Below are positions 24,104 through 32,323 of a stretch of 38,263 nucleotides of DNA, one piece after another. Below the pieces are notes generated by a model. It saw nothing but the letters and a program-made list of their open reading frames with translations, was not told the DNA's origin and did not search any database. Position numbers and translations under genes: made by a program. Origin of the DNA: Acidobacteriota bacterium (lineage in GTDB: Bacteria > Acidobacteriota > Terriglobia > UBA7540); contig JAJYLL010000043.1 of NCBI GenBank assembly GCA_021787735.1, forward strand, positions 1 through 38,263, read 5' to 3'. Within the stretch, counting starts at the first letter, position 1. Each line of letters opens with the position of its first letter.

Positions 24104-24118
24104 GCCTCCTAGGGAGGC
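24104..24118 (+). terminator. Compact hairpin after GH38
   Basis: GCCTCC-TAG-GGAGGC forms a 6-bp GC-rich stem with a 3-base loop, followed by the T-rich TTCTTCT. It may end the GH38 transcript about 140 bases after the stop codon. A second weaker hairpin, TCAGCC-ATCA-GGCTGA, lies at 24031-24046. Confidence 0.35.
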
Positions 24119-24381
24119 TTCTTCTGCTCGCTTACGTCGTGACGCAGTCGGAGGCAAGAGATCCTTCAGTTGAGGCTGGCGATTCGTTCGATGCCATGAA
24201 ACAATCAACTTCCACTTCCGGGTTTTGTGATGCGCCTTGTGTGGCTCCGGCTCCTAGTCTGGAAACAAAAGCTGCGTAAATGTTGGAGGACGCCTCCGTC
24301 TGCCAGCGTCCATTCCGGAACAGGATTAAAATGCAATGCTCAATGGCAAGAACTTAATTCTTACGAAGGGTGACGGATACC

Positions 24382-26610
24382 ATGTCCAAAAGCGAAGGCG
24401 GCAAACGCGATGGCACGTTCAAACGGCGCGATATGCTGAAGGCATTTGCTGTTGCCCCGGCGGCCTTGATTCCACTGGGGACCGGTGTGGCAGCAGAGCA
24501 GAAAACATCTGGGACGGCTGTGGCGCCTTCCGCATTTCAACAGAAGGATGGACATCTATTGCCAGTTCGGCTGGACGGCAACTACTTCTCGCGTGGAGGA
24601 CACCGCTTTATTCCCGTAGGTGCGAACTGGGTTCCCGCTAAAGCCGCAATGGAGTGGCCTTACGAGTGGGACCCCAAGTCGATTGAAGCCGACTTCGCGC
24701 GTATGCGCGAATTGGGTATCAATACGATTCGACTGGATCTTGTCTGGGCATGGTTCGAACCTCGGCCGGACGATTTCAATCCCGAGGCCTTCCGCCGGTT
24801 CGATTTTTTGATTTCGCTCGCCCACCGTTATCACATCTACCTTCATCCGATTCTGCTGGTTGGAGGCGAGGTAGGGGAAGCGTACTGGGACGTATCCTAT
24901 CGCAACGGACGAGATCCTCAATCCGATCCTTATATGTTGCGCCTGGAGACAGGCTTTGCAGCCGAGTTTGCGCGCCGGTACGGCAACGAGACCGCTATTC
25001 TGGCCTGGGACTTGACCGATGAGCCTCCGTTCTGGATTACCGATCAGACGACCGATTCCATGGCCATTAACTGGACACGGCTGCTGGCCGGTGCTATTCG
25101 TCGTCACGACTCCTTGCACCCGCTGGTGGTGGGTACCAGCATGCAGGACGTGGGGCGCGGTCCCTTCCGTCCCGACAACCTTCGGGACGATGTAGACTTC
25201 TTCAGCGTGCACCCTTACTCGATCTACGCCCCGGGGCTCTTCCCCGATCCCATGCTGTCCGTTCGTGGATCCTATTGCGCAGCGTTTGAAACAGTCCTTT
25301 CGGGAAGCGCCGGACGCCCGGTGATGGTGCAGGAGATCGGAGCCTCTTCGGCGCAATACGATCCGGAGTCGATTGCCAGGTACCTTCGGGCAAATCTCTA
25401 CTCGGCGCTTGGAGCAGGGGCAAACGGTTTCCTGATCTGGTGCTACACGGACGCTGCACCCAGGCAGTTCCACATGGTCCCCTATCTGCGCTCGCCGCAT
25501 GAAACCCAGTTTGGGCTGACAACCTGGGACGGGAAGCTTCGTCCAGCCGCAAAAATGCTTGAGGATTTCGAAAAGACTGTGGGCAGGCTTGATCTGGCCG
25601 GCATCGCACCAGCCCCCGCCGAGGCTGGGATCATCGTTCCCAACGAGTGGTCGAAGCCTTACGGCGACGACTCCCGTTTCGGCCTTAGAGGGCCCGAGAT
25701 CGTCCCTTACACATCTACCGACGAGGGGGGATCCGTGGCTGGGCAGAAACTTCCCGATTTCTCTGAGGACAATCTGTGGTTAACGGGGAGTTGGTTGTCT
25801 TCCTTCATTCTGGCGCGACAGGCGGGATTGAAGGCCGGGTTTCCTCGCGAGTATTCAGATTGGCAGAACTATCCTGTGCTTTTGCTGCCGTCACCCTTGA
25901 CCGGCACAAACAGATTTCTGGTTCACGTGCACACCGATTTCTGGGAAAAGGCCAGGGAATACGTTGAGAACGGTGGAGTACTTTACGCTTCCCTCTGCGG
26001 CGACACTGCGATTCCGGAAATGGAGAGTCTATTCGGGGCTCGACTGATGGATCATGCGCCCGTCAACAACGTGCAACTGAAGGTTGTAAACACCTGGGGA
26101 AGCCTCAATCGCGGTGACGTCTTCGATTATTCCGCAAGTGCGGGCAATTCCCGCCACTGGGCAGCGACGCTGAGCGTGCGCGGCGGGACTGTCATTGCTG
26201 TCGACCAGGACGGCCGCCCGGCGCTGGTTGCGAATCGTCTGGGTAAAGGCAAGACACTGCTCTGTGCCTATCCCGTCGAAAGCTATTTGGCCAGTCTCCC
26301 TGCGGCATTCGAAAAAGCAGAGAACACTTGGCGCGTTTATCAGGCGTTTCGCGAATGGGCGGGAGTCAGCCCACGGTTCTGGACCAACCAACCCTCTGCT
26401 GAAGCTGTTTCGCTGGATGCGCAAGACCATGGCTATGTCGTCGTTGTCAATCACAGTTCGAAACCCCAGCCTGTGGTTGTGAATTCCACATTGCACTTGA
26501 AGTCGATTCGACGGATCATGCCAGACGGCGAACGTCCAATCTCGTTGAATGGGCCGCAGTGGCATCTGGATTTGCAACCGTATGACGCAGCCGTTTTCGG
26601 CTGGAAGTGA
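24382..26610 (+). CDS. Tat-exported GH5-like glycoside hydrolase (putative beta-mannosidase)
   Basis: A protein of 742 residues with a twin-arginine signal (F-K-R-R-D-M-L-K-A-F at about 13-22). The TIM barrel spans about 55-390: F-I-P-V-G-A-N-W-V-P, the acid/base in W-D-L-T-D-E-P (E214), F-F-S-V-H-P-Y and the nucleophile in V-M-V-Q-E-I-G (E318), then F-L-I-W-C-Y. This is the clan A, GH5-like plan. The later part has a Rossmann-like domain (G-K-G-K-T-L-L-C-A-Y-P) like the trimerisation domain of GH42 enzymes and a beta end. The neighbouring GH38 enzyme suggests action on beta-mannosidic or related links, possibly Man-beta-1,4-GlcNAc, but the substrate is inferred. The ATG at 24382 is chosen over a GTG at 24370; GAAGGG lies 11 bases upstream. 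Confidence 0.85.
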   Translation: MSKSEGGKRDGTFKRRDMLKAFAVAPAALIPLGTGVAAEQKTSGTAVAPSAFQQKDGHLLPVRLDGNYFSRGGHRFIPVGANWVPAKAAMEWPYEWDPKSIEADFARMRELGINTIRLDLVWAWFEPRPDDFNPEAFRRFDFLISLAHRYHIYLHPILLVGGEVGEAYWDVSYRNGRDPQSDPYMLRLETGFAAEFARRYGNETAILAWDLTDEPPFWITDQTTDSMAINWTRLLAGAIRRHDSLHPLVVGTSMQDVGRGPFRPDNLRDDVDFFSVHPYSIYAPGLFPDPMLSVRGSYCAAFETVLSGSAGRPVMVQEIGASSAQYDPESIARYLRANLYSALGAGANGFLIWCYTDAAPRQFHMVPYLRSPHETQFGLTTWDGKLRPAAKMLEDFEKTVGRLDLAGIAPAPAEAGIIVPNEWSKPYGDDSRFGLRGPEIVPYTSTDEGGSVAGQKLPDFSEDNLWLTGSWLSSFILARQAGLKAGFPREYSDWQNYPVLLLPSPLTGTNRFLVHVHTDFWEKAREYVENGGVLYASLCGDTAIPEMESLFGARLMDHAPVNNVQLKVVNTWGSLNRGDVFDYSASAGNSRHWAATLSVRGGTVIAVDQDGRPALVANRLGKGKTLLCAYPVESYLASLPAAFEKAENTWRVYQAFREWAGVSPRFWTNQPSAEAVSLDAQDHGYVVVVNHSSKPQPVVVNSTLHLKSIRRIMPDGERPISLNGPQWHLDLQPYDAAVFGWK

Positions 26611-26653
26611 TGGCTGCACGTTGACCTTCGAGGATTTGGTGGAGGGATGTTGC

Positions 26654-27574
26654 ATGATCGGCGCGGTTGATATCGGCGGAACAAAAATTGCGGCCGGAGT
26701 GGTGGACGAAGAAGGGCGAGTTCTGGCGAAGGCTGAGTGCCCAACCGATGTCTCTCGGGGATTTGACGATGCCATGCAAAGAGTGGTTGAGATGCTTACT
26801 GAGGGTGCGGGCCGGGCTGGAGTTAAGCTGCAGGGAATCGGGATCGGGTGTACGGGACCGGTAGATCCCATCACAGGCTTGCTGGGCAATGTGAACTTCC
26901 TGCCGCGGTGGGAGGGAAGTAATCCTGTGCAGAGGCTGTCAGCCGAATTTGGGGTATCGGCAGCCATGGAAAACGATGCTGACGCAGCGGCACTCGCTGA
27001 AGCCGTCTGGGGCGCCGGAAAAGGAAAGGCGCGGTTGCTTTACGTTACCATCGGCACAGGCATTGGCGGTAGTTTGATTCTGGACGAAAGGGTTTATCGC
27101 GGCGCCGGCGGATGTCATCCTGAAGTCGGCCACCACGTGATCGACCCTTCAGGCCCGCCTTGCTCATGTGGCGCGCACGGCTGCTGGGAGAGCCTTGCCA
27201 GCGGACCCTCCATGGCGGAGTACGCCAAAGCAAGCGCGCCGGAGGGTTACCAGAGCGCCAATCTGGGCGCCAAGGGAATTTGCCAGCGGGCGCAGGAGGG
27301 GGAAAAGTGGGCACAGCGCGCTGTGGAGCGTGAGGCCTACTACCTGGGCCTCGGTTTTGCCAATCTGGTTACTCTGTTTGCTCCGGATGCCATCGTTCTG
27401 GGCGGAAGCGTGGCGAAAAGCGCACATCTGTTCCTCGACCGCATTCATGAGATCATCCGTCAGAATTGTGGTCTTGTTCCTTTTGAACGTGTGGAGATCT
27501 CGCTGGCATCACTGGGACCGGACGTAGGGCTGATTGGCGCCGCACAGGTCTGGCACCATCACTTCCAGTTATGA
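26654..27574 (+). CDS. ROK-family sugar kinase
   Basis: A 306-residue ROK protein without an N-terminal helix-turn-helix, so a kinase rather than a repressor. ATP site D-I-G-G-T-K begins at residue 5; the catalytic stretch E-N-D-A-D-A-A-A-L-A holds the likely base; T-I-G-T-G-I-G-G-S follows; the zinc site is H-P-E-V-G-H with C-S-C-G-A-H-G-C-W-E. ROK kinases phosphorylate glucose, mannose, fructose, GlcNAc or ManNAc in the cytoplasm. The conserved E-x-G-H motif fits a glucose- or GlcNAc-type kinase but does not fix the substrate. The ATG at 26654 has GGAGGG 7 bases upstream; a longer in-frame start at 26549 lies inside the previous gene. It sits 43 bases after the GH5-like gene and 10 bases before the SIS gene. 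Confidence 0.92.
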   Translation: MIGAVDIGGTKIAAGVVDEEGRVLAKAECPTDVSRGFDDAMQRVVEMLTEGAGRAGVKLQGIGIGCTGPVDPITGLLGNVNFLPRWEGSNPVQRLSAEFGVSAAMENDADAAALAEAVWGAGKGKARLLYVTIGTGIGGSLILDERVYRGAGGCHPEVGHHVIDPSGPPCSCGAHGCWESLASGPSMAEYAKASAPEGYQSANLGAKGICQRAQEGEKWAQRAVEREAYYLGLGFANLVTLFAPDAIVLGGSVAKSAHLFLDRIHEIIRQNCGLVPFERVEISLASLGPDVGLIGAAQVWHHHFQL

Positions 27575-27584
27575 GGAGGACACC

Positions 27585-28640
27585 ATCGCTACTCGAGATG
27601 ATTACCGGATTATCGAAAACGAATATGTCAGGGACATCCTGAACCAGCCCCGCGCTCTGGCAGACACACTGCAAGGACTGAGTGTCCCCAGCGGCCTGCA
27701 GATAATTCTGCAGCGATTAGGCCGGGAAGAGTTCCGAAGAATTGTTCTCACAGGGATGGGATCGTCTTTTCATGTCCTTTATCCGTTGCGGACGCTGCTC
27801 ACTTCCCATGGCTATACCGTCGTCATGGCTGAAACTTCGGAACTGCTTCATTACCTTCCAAAGCTGTTTGATCCACGGACCCTGATGATTGTTGTTTCGC
27901 AATCGGGGCGGAGTGCGGAAATCGTTCGGCTCCTGGCCGAGAACCGGCGGCGCGCCGCGATCATTGCCGTCACCAATACAGACGACAGCCCCCTGGCTTT
28001 GGAGGCAGATGCCGCTTTCCTGACAAGAGCAGGACAGGAGTTCTCGGTTTCCTGCAAAACCTATGTAACGGCGCTTATGGTGCTGCACCAGGTTGGAACG
28101 CTTCTCTGCAACATGAATCGCGAGGAGATGGATTCTGAATTGGCGGAAGTCGTCCCGTCGGCATCTGACTACCTTCATTCCTGGCGGGACCATGTCATGG
28201 AACTGGCAGACAGCCTGGCAGGAGTTCGTCATATTTTCGTGGCAGGGCGAGGACCCTCGCTCGCTGCGGCAGGAACAGGAGGACTTATCATCAAGGAGTC
28301 CGTCCACTATCATGCCGAAGGCATGAGCAGCGCCGCGTTTCGGCATGGCCCTCTTGAAATGGTGAGCGAAGACACCTTCGTGGTCGTTCTCGCGGGCGAG
28401 GAAAGAACGAAGACATTAAACACCAGATTGCTTGAAGACATCCGCCGGAAGGGCGGCAGAGCTGAACTGCTCGGAACAGATGCAAGGCTCTTGTCTCTGC
28501 GGATTGCTGCCGTGCCGGATAGTGTGCTCCCCATTCTGGAAATCCTCCCCCTGGAAGTGATCACACTGGCATTGGCAGCCCGGACCGGGATTGAAGCAGG
28601 CCGGTTTTCCCTGGCGTCCAAGGTTACGACAATCGAGTGA
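27585..28640 (+). CDS. SIS-domain sugar-phosphate isomerase/deaminase (GlmS C-terminal-like), apparent ATC start
   Basis: A protein of about 351 residues with two SIS domains. The first has V-L-T-G-M-G-S-S-F-H and V-V-S-Q-S-G-R-S-A-E; the second has V-A-G-R-G-P-S-L-A-A-A and H-A-E-G-M-S-S-A-A-F-R-H-G-P-L-E. The opening E-Y-V-R-D-I-L-N-Q-P-R-A-L matches the isomerase half of GlmS and related GlcN-6-P deaminases (GlmD/AgaS-like), which interconvert aldose and ketose phosphates. No in-frame ATG, GTG or TTG lies near the expected start. AGGAGG (27574-27579) is five bases from the ATC at 27585, right after the ROK stop. The nearest standard option is TTG at 27534, which would add 17 residues overlapping the ROK gene. 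It probably acts on the ROK kinase product. Confidence 0.85.
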   Translation: MATRDDYRIIENEYVRDILNQPRALADTLQGLSVPSGLQIILQRLGREEFRRIVLTGMGSSFHVLYPLRTLLTSHGYTVVMAETSELLHYLPKLFDPRTLMIVVSQSGRSAEIVRLLAENRRRAAIIAVTNTDDSPLALEADAAFLTRAGQEFSVSCKTYVTALMVLHQVGTLLCNMNREEMDSELAEVVPSASDYLHSWRDHVMELADSLAGVRHIFVAGRGPSLAAAGTGGLIIKESVHYHAEGMSSAAFRHGPLEMVSEDTFVVVLAGEERTKTLNTRLLEDIRRKGGRAELLGTDARLLSLRIAAVPDSVLPILEILPLEVITLALAARTGIEAGRFSLASKVTTIE

Positions 28641-28670
28641 AGGCCTCAAGAGAGGAAGTGGTTATTCCAC

Positions 28671-29921
28671 ATGAAGCGTAGCAGTTACATTGTCGGCCTG
28701 GTCTTACTGACTTTCTTTGTCATGTCGCTTCTTACGAATATCCTGGGACCTCTCATACCCGACGTTATCCGCAGCTTTCATGTCAGCCTGACAGACGCTG
28801 CCTTGCTGCCGTTTTCCTTCTTCATTGCTTACGGAATATTCTCCGTTCCAGTCGGTTTTCTGGTGGAGTTGTGGGGTGAGAAGAAGGTTATGATTGTGTC
28901 CTTCGCCGTGGCGCTCGCGGGTGCTCTGTTCTTCGCCCTGTTGCCCGGCTATCACGTTTTCCTTGTGTCCCTGTTTCTGATCGGTGGAAGCATGGCCGCG
29001 CTGCAGGTCGCGATCAATCCGCTTTTGCGTGTGGCGGGCGGCGAAGAACATTTTGCCTTCAATGAAGCATTGGCCCAGTTGATCTTCGGTTCTGCTTCAT
29101 TTGTCAGTCCGCTGCTTTACTCCTACGTGGTTCTTCATCTTAGACACCCGACTGGCAAAGCAAGTTTCCCGCTGCTGGCTCTGCAAAAGCTTGTTCCGTC
29201 TGGTCTTCCGTGGGTTTCCATGTACTGGATTTTCAGCGGCGTAATCATTCTGATGCTGGTTACGCTCGCAGCATCCAGGTTCCCCAGGGTGAACAGGACC
29301 GAGGAGGAGCAGGCGGGTACGGCCAGTATGTACAGCCATCTTCTGACGAAGTCGGCTGCCCTTCTGTTCTTTGCCAGCGTGTTCATGTATGTCGGTTCAG
29401 AACAAGGGACTGCGGACTGGATCTCACAGTTTCTCTCGCAGTATCACGGATACGATCCGCATACTATAGGCGCAACAGCGGTCGCCTGGTTCTGGGGATT
29501 AATGACCGCAGGCTGCGGCCTGGGCATGCTGCTGCTTAAGCTGTTTGACAGCCGCAAGGTATTACTGTTTTTTAGCCTTGGTGCCATCGCCAGCCTGACC
29601 GTCGCCTTGTTCGGCCCCGGCGCGGCGGCGAGACTCGCATTCCCGCTCACGGGCTTTTTTGCATCGGTCATGTGGCCGGTCATCATCTCGCTGGGACTGA
29701 ATTCTGTTGCAGAGTACCATGGGCCGCTTGCGGGCATCCTTTGTGCAGGTATCATGGGCGGAGCAATCGTGCCGTTGATTGTGGGGCGAATCGGAGACGC
29801 CTTCGGGCTTCGCAACGGCATGATGTTTCTATACTGCACGTTCGGTTGGGTCTTGTGTATTCCCTTCTGGGCGAAACCCCTCATCGCAAATGAAACCTTC
29901 CGCAGCAAGAAAGCACAATAA
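28671..29921 (+). CDS. MFS sugar transporter (FucP/GlcP-like)
   Basis: A 416-residue major facilitator with about 12 membrane helices and a longer central loop near residues 190-225. The early region (L-T-N-I-L-G-P-L-I-P-D-V-I-R-S-F) and G-F-L-V-E-L-W-G-E-K-K, the first intracellular loop, resemble proton-coupled sugar symporters of the FucP/GlcP group. A second conserved region, V-M-W-P-V-I-I-S-L-G-L, is typical of that group as well. It likely brings the monosaccharide freed by the two hydrolases across the inner membrane. GAGGAAG lies about 12 bases before the ATG at 28671. The gene is 30 bases after the SIS gene and closes the locus. Whether it carries mannose, GlcNAc or a disaccharide cannot be read. 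Confidence 0.88.
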   Translation: MKRSSYIVGLVLLTFFVMSLLTNILGPLIPDVIRSFHVSLTDAALLPFSFFIAYGIFSVPVGFLVELWGEKKVMIVSFAVALAGALFFALLPGYHVFLVSLFLIGGSMAALQVAINPLLRVAGGEEHFAFNEALAQLIFGSASFVSPLLYSYVVLHLRHPTGKASFPLLALQKLVPSGLPWVSMYWIFSGVIILMLVTLAASRFPRVNRTEEEQAGTASMYSHLLTKSAALLFFASVFMYVGSEQGTADWISQFLSQYHGYDPHTIGATAVAWFWGLMTAGCGLGMLLLKLFDSRKVLLFFSLGAIASLTVALFGPGAAARLAFPLTGFFASVMWPVIISLGLNSVAEYHGPLAGILCAGIMGGAIVPLIVGRIGDAFGLRNGMMFLYCTFGWVLCIPFWAKPLIANETFRSKKAQ

Positions 29922-30365
29922 GCGCAAAAACTCCAACATCGTGCAGTTGCGAACGCATGTCCGCGCTTTCAAGGTCTTGGGCAACTGTCATTGCGGGCCA
30001 GTGCCGCACCTAACTCGGCCAGCGTAGCGTGGGCTGTTCGGAGAGAAGTTGGTGCGGAAGTTGACTTCGCATTTCGGTGAGCAGCGCCTTGCGTCCACAT
30101 AAATGGGTCTGGGATTCCAGCGTGCCGCGCTCTCGAAACTGCTGGCGCACGCGCCGCACCGCCGCCACGCAGAAGCCGGAAAACTGCCCAATCTCCCGTG
30201 TGCTCTGGCCCTGCTCGTAAAATTCCAGAATGCGCTTGCGGATCGGAATCATTATGGCGTGCATGCCCGCGCTTTGCCACAAGTGGTAGCGTTCGGCAAG
30301 CCGTATTATTTATGGAACTGCTCAAGCCAAATCGGGATTCAGTTCACTCACAACGATTCGAGTGA
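29922..30365. other. Convergent gap holding the IS630 remnant
   Basis: This 444-base stretch separates the MFS gene and the S10 peptidase gene, which point at each other. Apart from the transposase remnant at 29985-30252 no gene or clear terminator is visible. Confidence 0.5.
29985..30252 (-). pseudogene. Truncated, frameshifted IS630-family transposase remnant
   Basis: From an ATG at 30252 the frame reads I-L-E-F-Y-E-Q-G-Q-S-T-R-E-I-G-Q-F, then V-A-A-V-R-R-V-R-Q-Q-F-R-E-R-G-T-L-E, the N-terminal helix-turn-helix of IS630-type transposases. The frame shifts near 30035 after L-L-S-E-Q-P; in the next frame the expected A-T-L-A-E-L-G continues for about 15 residues and then stops matching. The catalytic DDE part is missing. 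No terminal inverted repeats or target duplication were found. It lies between the convergent MFS and peptidase genes, and marks an old insertion or deletion event at the end of the glycan locus. Confidence 0.75.
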
Positions 30366-31940
30366 TTACTGGGTGCTGAAGAGGTCCGCCTTAACGGCCT
30401 TGCGAAAGGCGATGCGGCTGTCCTTCCGGGTGTAGAACATGTGCCCGCCGGGGAACTCATGGATGCTGATCCGCTCGCGCAGCGCATCGGGCATCTGGTT
30501 ACGGCTCAGGATCGACCCCATGAACGGACAGGAAAGATCGTTCCATCCGTGACCAATGAACACCTTGAGACCAGGATCGGCGGCCACGGCTTGGCGAAGC
30601 TGCGTCACCGAGCCGCTGCGTAGGCTCTGATCACGGTTCCAATCTCTGCCCACTTCATATGAAAGCGTGTGGTAGGGCGCATCGGTCTTCCAGCCGACGA
30701 CGTTCGTGACGAAGTTGACCATAGCCTCCGTGGTGGGCGCGATGATCGAGGCAAGGATGGGATCGCTGGCGCGCCGCTCGGGCGACCAGGGAAAAGGGTC
30801 CAGCATGGTTACATTCGAGTCGTAGATAGAGCCGATCTTGCCTTGCTCACGCCCGACTTCGCGCAGATAGGATCCGGTCTCAAGCCGGCCGCCGGATTCC
30901 TTGACGTAGGTTGGATCGAGGCCCGTCATCTGCGTGACTTTTTGGATCATGGCCTGCTCCAGAGCGGGATTGGAGTTGCCGGCGATGAGCGCACTGGCGT
31001 AAGGGCCTTCGTCGTAGGCGATGACCGATTGCATGGCTTCAGGCGTCAGCTTGCCCTCGCGCTCAAGATGCGCGGCGACGATGGGCGGCAGCGTAATCAT
31101 CCAGGGAATGGGAGAGTAAATGTAGCCGTTACTCTCGTCCGTGGGATTGAGGTACGGAGAAACTAGAATGAGGCCATTGATACCAACGCCGAGTTGCGAC
31201 TGTAGGTAATAGGTGAGACGCGGGCCGCGGAAGCCGCCGTAGCTCTCGCCAATGATGTATTTGGGCGAGGTCATTCGGCCATTCTGGACGAGCCACTTGT
31301 AGATCACGGTGGAGAGGTATTGAATGTCGGGAACGGTGCTGTAGAAGAGCTTCTTTGCCTCTGCCTCGGGAACGAGCGAACGGCTGAAACCGGTGCCGAT
31401 GGGGTCTATGAAGACCAAATCCGTGAAGTCCAGCCATGTGCCCTGGTTGTCGCTCATGATGATGCGGCCGGAGGCACTGTCGTCTTTGTTGCCGATGCCA
31501 TCGAGATGCTTGGGGCCGATGGCCCCGAAGTTCAGGAATACCGATGATGCGCCTGGACCACCGTTGACGGCGAATGTGACGGGGCGGTCCTTGCCGGGAA
31601 TTGTGTAGCTGGTGTACACAACCTTGCCGGCAATCTTGCCGCTGGAGTCGCGTACGTCGATGGTGCCAACGGTGACCTTATAGTGCAGCGTCTGCCCGTC
31701 GAGCACGGTGGACTGCTCGATGCTCTTATTGGGCGGCAGGGGTGGCAATTCGTTCTTCGCAGAGCTTTCCTTCGAGGGTTTGGTAGATTTTTCAGAAGCT
31801 TGGGCGGCAGTTTGTTTGGCGGCCTGCTCGCTGTCGTGACGCTGCGCGAACACCGGACGAGCGGCATAGGAAATTAATACGAAAAGAATGACGTATCCAA
31901 TGGACGACCATCGGACGACCGAAGCGGTTGTAATTTTCAT
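30366..31940 (-). CDS. Secreted S10-family serine carboxypeptidase
   Basis: A protein of 524 residues. Residues 1-33 are a signal peptide (hydrophobic I-G-Y-V-I-L-F-V-L-I-S-Y, then A-A-R-P-V-F-A-Q). A Lys/Ser/Ala-rich linker follows. The peptidase S10 domain then has V-N-G-G-P-G-A-S-S (oxyanion hole), G-T-G-F-S-R-S, the nucleophile in G-E-S-Y-G-G (about S233), the Asp in H-G-W-N-D-L (about D468) and the His in G-G-H-M-F-Y (about H500). S10 enzymes remove C-terminal residues from peptides at acid pH, so a periplasmic or secreted role in peptide scavenging is likely. No Shine-Dalgarno precedes the ATG at 31940, and a plausible -10 box ends only 9 bases away, which suggests leaderless translation. 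Upstream in-frame starts would give a long non-conserved extension. Confidence 0.9.
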   Translation of the reverse strand: MKITTASVVRWSSIGYVILFVLISYAARPVFAQRHDSEQAAKQTAAQASEKSTKPSKESSAKNELPPLPPNKSIEQSTVLDGQTLHYKVTVGTIDVRDSSGKIAGKVVYTSYTIPGKDRPVTFAVNGGPGASSVFLNFGAIGPKHLDGIGNKDDSASGRIIMSDNQGTWLDFTDLVFIDPIGTGFSRSLVPEAEAKKLFYSTVPDIQYLSTVIYKWLVQNGRMTSPKYIIGESYGGFRGPRLTYYLQSQLGVGINGLILVSPYLNPTDESNGYIYSPIPWMITLPPIVAAHLEREGKLTPEAMQSVIAYDEGPYASALIAGNSNPALEQAMIQKVTQMTGLDPTYVKESGGRLETGSYLREVGREQGKIGSIYDSNVTMLDPFPWSPERRASDPILASIIAPTTEAMVNFVTNVVGWKTDAPYHTLSYEVGRDWNRDQSLRSGSVTQLRQAVAADPGLKVFIGHGWNDLSCPFMGSILSRNQMPDALRERISIHEFPGGHMFYTRKDSRIAFRKAVKADLFSTQ

Positions 31941-32323
31941 AGAGGATAACAATACATGAGACCAACTATGAAGTAAAGGCGGGGACGCATGGTTAAATTT
32001 GCCACAAAAGTACGTAGAGTTCTGCGGGATTTCTACTAAGTTTTGATGGGCAAAGCACATAGAGGCCCAACAGCAATGATGCGAAAATCTACGATAGCAT
32101 GTTGTACGCCATCTTGCCCTTGGCGTTTGAAGGATCAAAGACCACGAGGAATCCCCTCGATCGAGGATGGCTGGAGGCAGGCACAAAGAGCACGGGCTGC
32201 AATTCAAGGCGGGCACCATGAAGACGGTTCCGCTCGGTCGATTATACTTGCTGGTTGGAGTCTGTGGTGATTGGTGTCTCACCGGCGTCACCGCATGCCC
32301 AGAATAATAAGAGGTTATCCGAT
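31941..32323. other. Divergent gap between the peptidase and DMT transporter genes
   Basis: This 383-base region must hold promoters for both directions. The minus-strand candidate is listed separately. For the + strand a TATACT at 32243-32248 is a possible -10 box, but no partner -35 is evident. No gene was supported. Confidence 0.45.
31949..31977 (-). promoter_or_regulatory. Possible promoter of the S10 peptidase gene, very close to its ATG
   Basis: On the minus strand TTTACT (31977-31972) and TATTGT (31954-31949) are 17 bases apart; each matches 4 of 6 consensus bases. Transcription would begin near 31942, almost at the start codon (31940). Confidence 0.35.

Larger units (their letters stand above)
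23967..24381. other. Gap between GH38 and GH5-like genes with hairpins and a palindrome
   Basis: This 415-base gap separates two same-strand genes. It contains two short hairpins (24031-24046 and 24104-24118), a perfect palindrome (24061-24073), and a 63-codon open frame (24088-24279) that begins like a signal peptide but has a poor ribosome site. The layout suggests that the second gene has its own regulated promoter. Confidence 0.5.

Noticed and set aside
24088..24279. 63-codon open frame starting like a signal peptide between the two glycosidase genes
   Set aside because: The ribosome site is poor, the rest is low complexity, and a hairpin lies at its beginning. Kept only as a possible small secreted peptide or gene remnant.
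24556..25500. 314-codon minus-strand open frame antisense to the GH5-like gene
   Set aside because: The plus-strand frame carries catalytic motifs in order; the antisense frame shows no family features.
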